Assembly: GCA_025458545.1 (NCBI GenBank)
Contig: JALOSH010000123.1
Location: 1-6,450 of the forward strand
Length of the DNA: 6,450 bases
Direction: 5' to 3'
Origin: Hydrogenophaga sp.
Lineage (GTDB): Bacteria > Pseudomonadota > Gammaproteobacteria > Burkholderiales > Burkholderiaceae
Every line of letters begins with the position of its first letter. The stretch's first letter is position 1. Position numbers and translations under genes: made by a program. The notes under the pieces were generated by a model. It searched no databases and had not been told where the DNA came from. It saw only the letters and a list, made by a program, of their open reading frames with translations. Shown here piece by piece: positions 5,577 to 6,450 of the stretch.

Positions 5577-6450
5577 ATGCACTGCTTCATCACCGCCGAA
5601 GGTTCCCAACACCGCCTGTCCCCAGCGGATCTGCCACCCGCCACCGACAACATGGGAGCACCGGCTTCGCTTTGGATCGATCCGGGCAAGCCGTTTCAAA
5701 CCATGCTCGGCTTCGGAGGCGCCTTCACCGAAGCCGCGGCGCACACCTGGCTGGCTCTGAGTCCAACGCAACAAGAAGCGGTGCTGCGAGCCTGGTTCGC
5801 CCGCGACAGCGGTCACGGCTACACCCTGTGCCGGGTGCACATGAACAGCTGCGACTTCGCGCTGGGCAATTACGCCCACGCGGCCACACCGGGCGACGTG
5901 GATCTCAACGGCTTCAGCATCGCCCGCGATGAACAGGCCTTGCTGCCCTTCATCAAGGCCGCTCAGCGGGTCGCTCCGTCACCGATCCAGCTTCTGGTAT
6001 CGCCCTGGAGCCCGCCGGCCTGGATGAAGAGCAACGGTGACATGAACCATGGCGGACATCTCTTGCCCGAGTACCGTAGCGCGTGGGCACAGTGTTACGT
6101 GCGCTTCATCCAGGCCTATGCCGAGCATGGTGTGCCGGTGTGGGGGGTCTCGGTGCAGAACGAACCTGCGGCCGTCCAACGCTGGGACTCCTGCATCTAC
6201 AGCGCCGAAGAGGAGCGAGATTTCGTTCGCGACCACCTGGGCCCGGCGCTGGCAGCGGCTGGGCTGGGCCACGTGAAGATCGTGATCTGGGACCACAACC
6301 GCGACCTGATGGTGGAACGCGCGGGCACGGTGTACGCCGATGCCGAAGCCTCCCGGTACGTCTGGGGCACCGGGTTCCACTGGTACGGCGAGGATCATTT
6401 CGATCACGTGCAAGCAGTGCACGACGCCTGGCCCGACAAGCAGCTGCTGT
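5577..6450 (+). CDS. GH30-family beta-glycosidase (3' end outside window)
   Basis: The frame is open to the right edge (291 whole codons from 5577). It matches glycoside hydrolase family 30, of the glucosylceramidase / beta-1,6-glucanase kind, which are retaining enzymes. Hallmarks are MLGFGGAFTEAAAH (about 43-56), LLVSPWSPPAWMKSNGDMNH (about 140-159), and GVSVQNEP with the acid/base Glu at residue 196. The sequence stops at DKQLL, directly before the place where GH30 proteins carry their TEG nucleophile motif, so that residue cannot be seen. No signal peptide is present, and an in-frame TGA at 5547-5549 rules out a longer N-terminus; the only other ATG start, 5550, adds nine non-hydrophobic residues. 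Neither start has a clear ribosome site. The gene follows a terminator on the same strand. A role in cleaving beta-1,6-glucose branches or gentiobiose-like fragments is inferred from its neighbours; another GH30 specificity such as beta-glucosidase or beta-xylosidase is possible. Confidence 0.88.
   Translation, partial: MHCFITAEGSQHRLSPADLPPATDNMGAPASLWIDPGKPFQTMLGFGGAFTEAAAHTWLALSPTQQEAVLRAWFARDSGHGYTLCRVHMNSCDFALGNYAHAATPGDVDLNGFSIARDEQALLPFIKAAQRVAPSPIQLLVSPWSPPAWMKSNGDMNHGGHLLPEYRSAWAQCYVRFIQAYAEHGVPVWGVSVQNEPAAVQRWDSCIYSAEEERDFVRDHLGPALAAAGLGHVKIVIWDHNRDLMVERAGTVYADAEASRYVWGTGFHWYGEDHFDHVQAVHDAWPDKQLL

Overview
The window reads as a beta-glucan (laminarin or fungal-type beta-1,3/1,6-glucan) utilization locus from a GC-rich Gram-negative bacterium. 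The most likely source is Burkholderiales, Comamonadaceae-like. This rests on inference from three things: a 16-strand-type porin ending in Phe, an LSAC-GGGG lipobox of the style common in that order, and GC-rich codon use. No 16S rRNA or other taxonomic marker is present, so the lineage is not proven.

Layout: a GH81 endo-beta-1,3-glucanase lies on the minus strand at 1-1940, and its 3' end is off the left edge. A 358-bp divergent intergenic region follows (1941-2298). It carries two copies of the same palindrome, TGAAAGCGCTTTCA, one close to each divergent gene; these look like LacI-family operators. On the plus strand come an outer-membrane porin (2299-3660) and, 11 nt later, a GH17 beta-1,3-glucanase lipoprotein with an extra C-terminal beta-rich module (3672-5471). 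A strong intrinsic terminator (5487-5518) ends that pair. A GH30-family glycosidase then starts at 5577 (or 5550) and runs off the right edge, just before the expected position of its catalytic nucleophile.

How the genes may work together (inference): exported GH81 cuts beta-1,3-glucan backbones. The lipid-anchored GH17 trims the products at a membrane. The porin admits oligosaccharides across the outer membrane. GH30, which has no signal peptide, may process beta-1,6-linked or short products in the cytoplasm. The twin operators suggest that one repressor, encoded outside the window, controls both divergent units. The individual families are well known. The less usual points are a porin in place of a TonB/SusCD uptake system, the unassigned C-terminal module of the GH17 protein, the leaderless GH30, and the terminator inside the apparent gene cluster.
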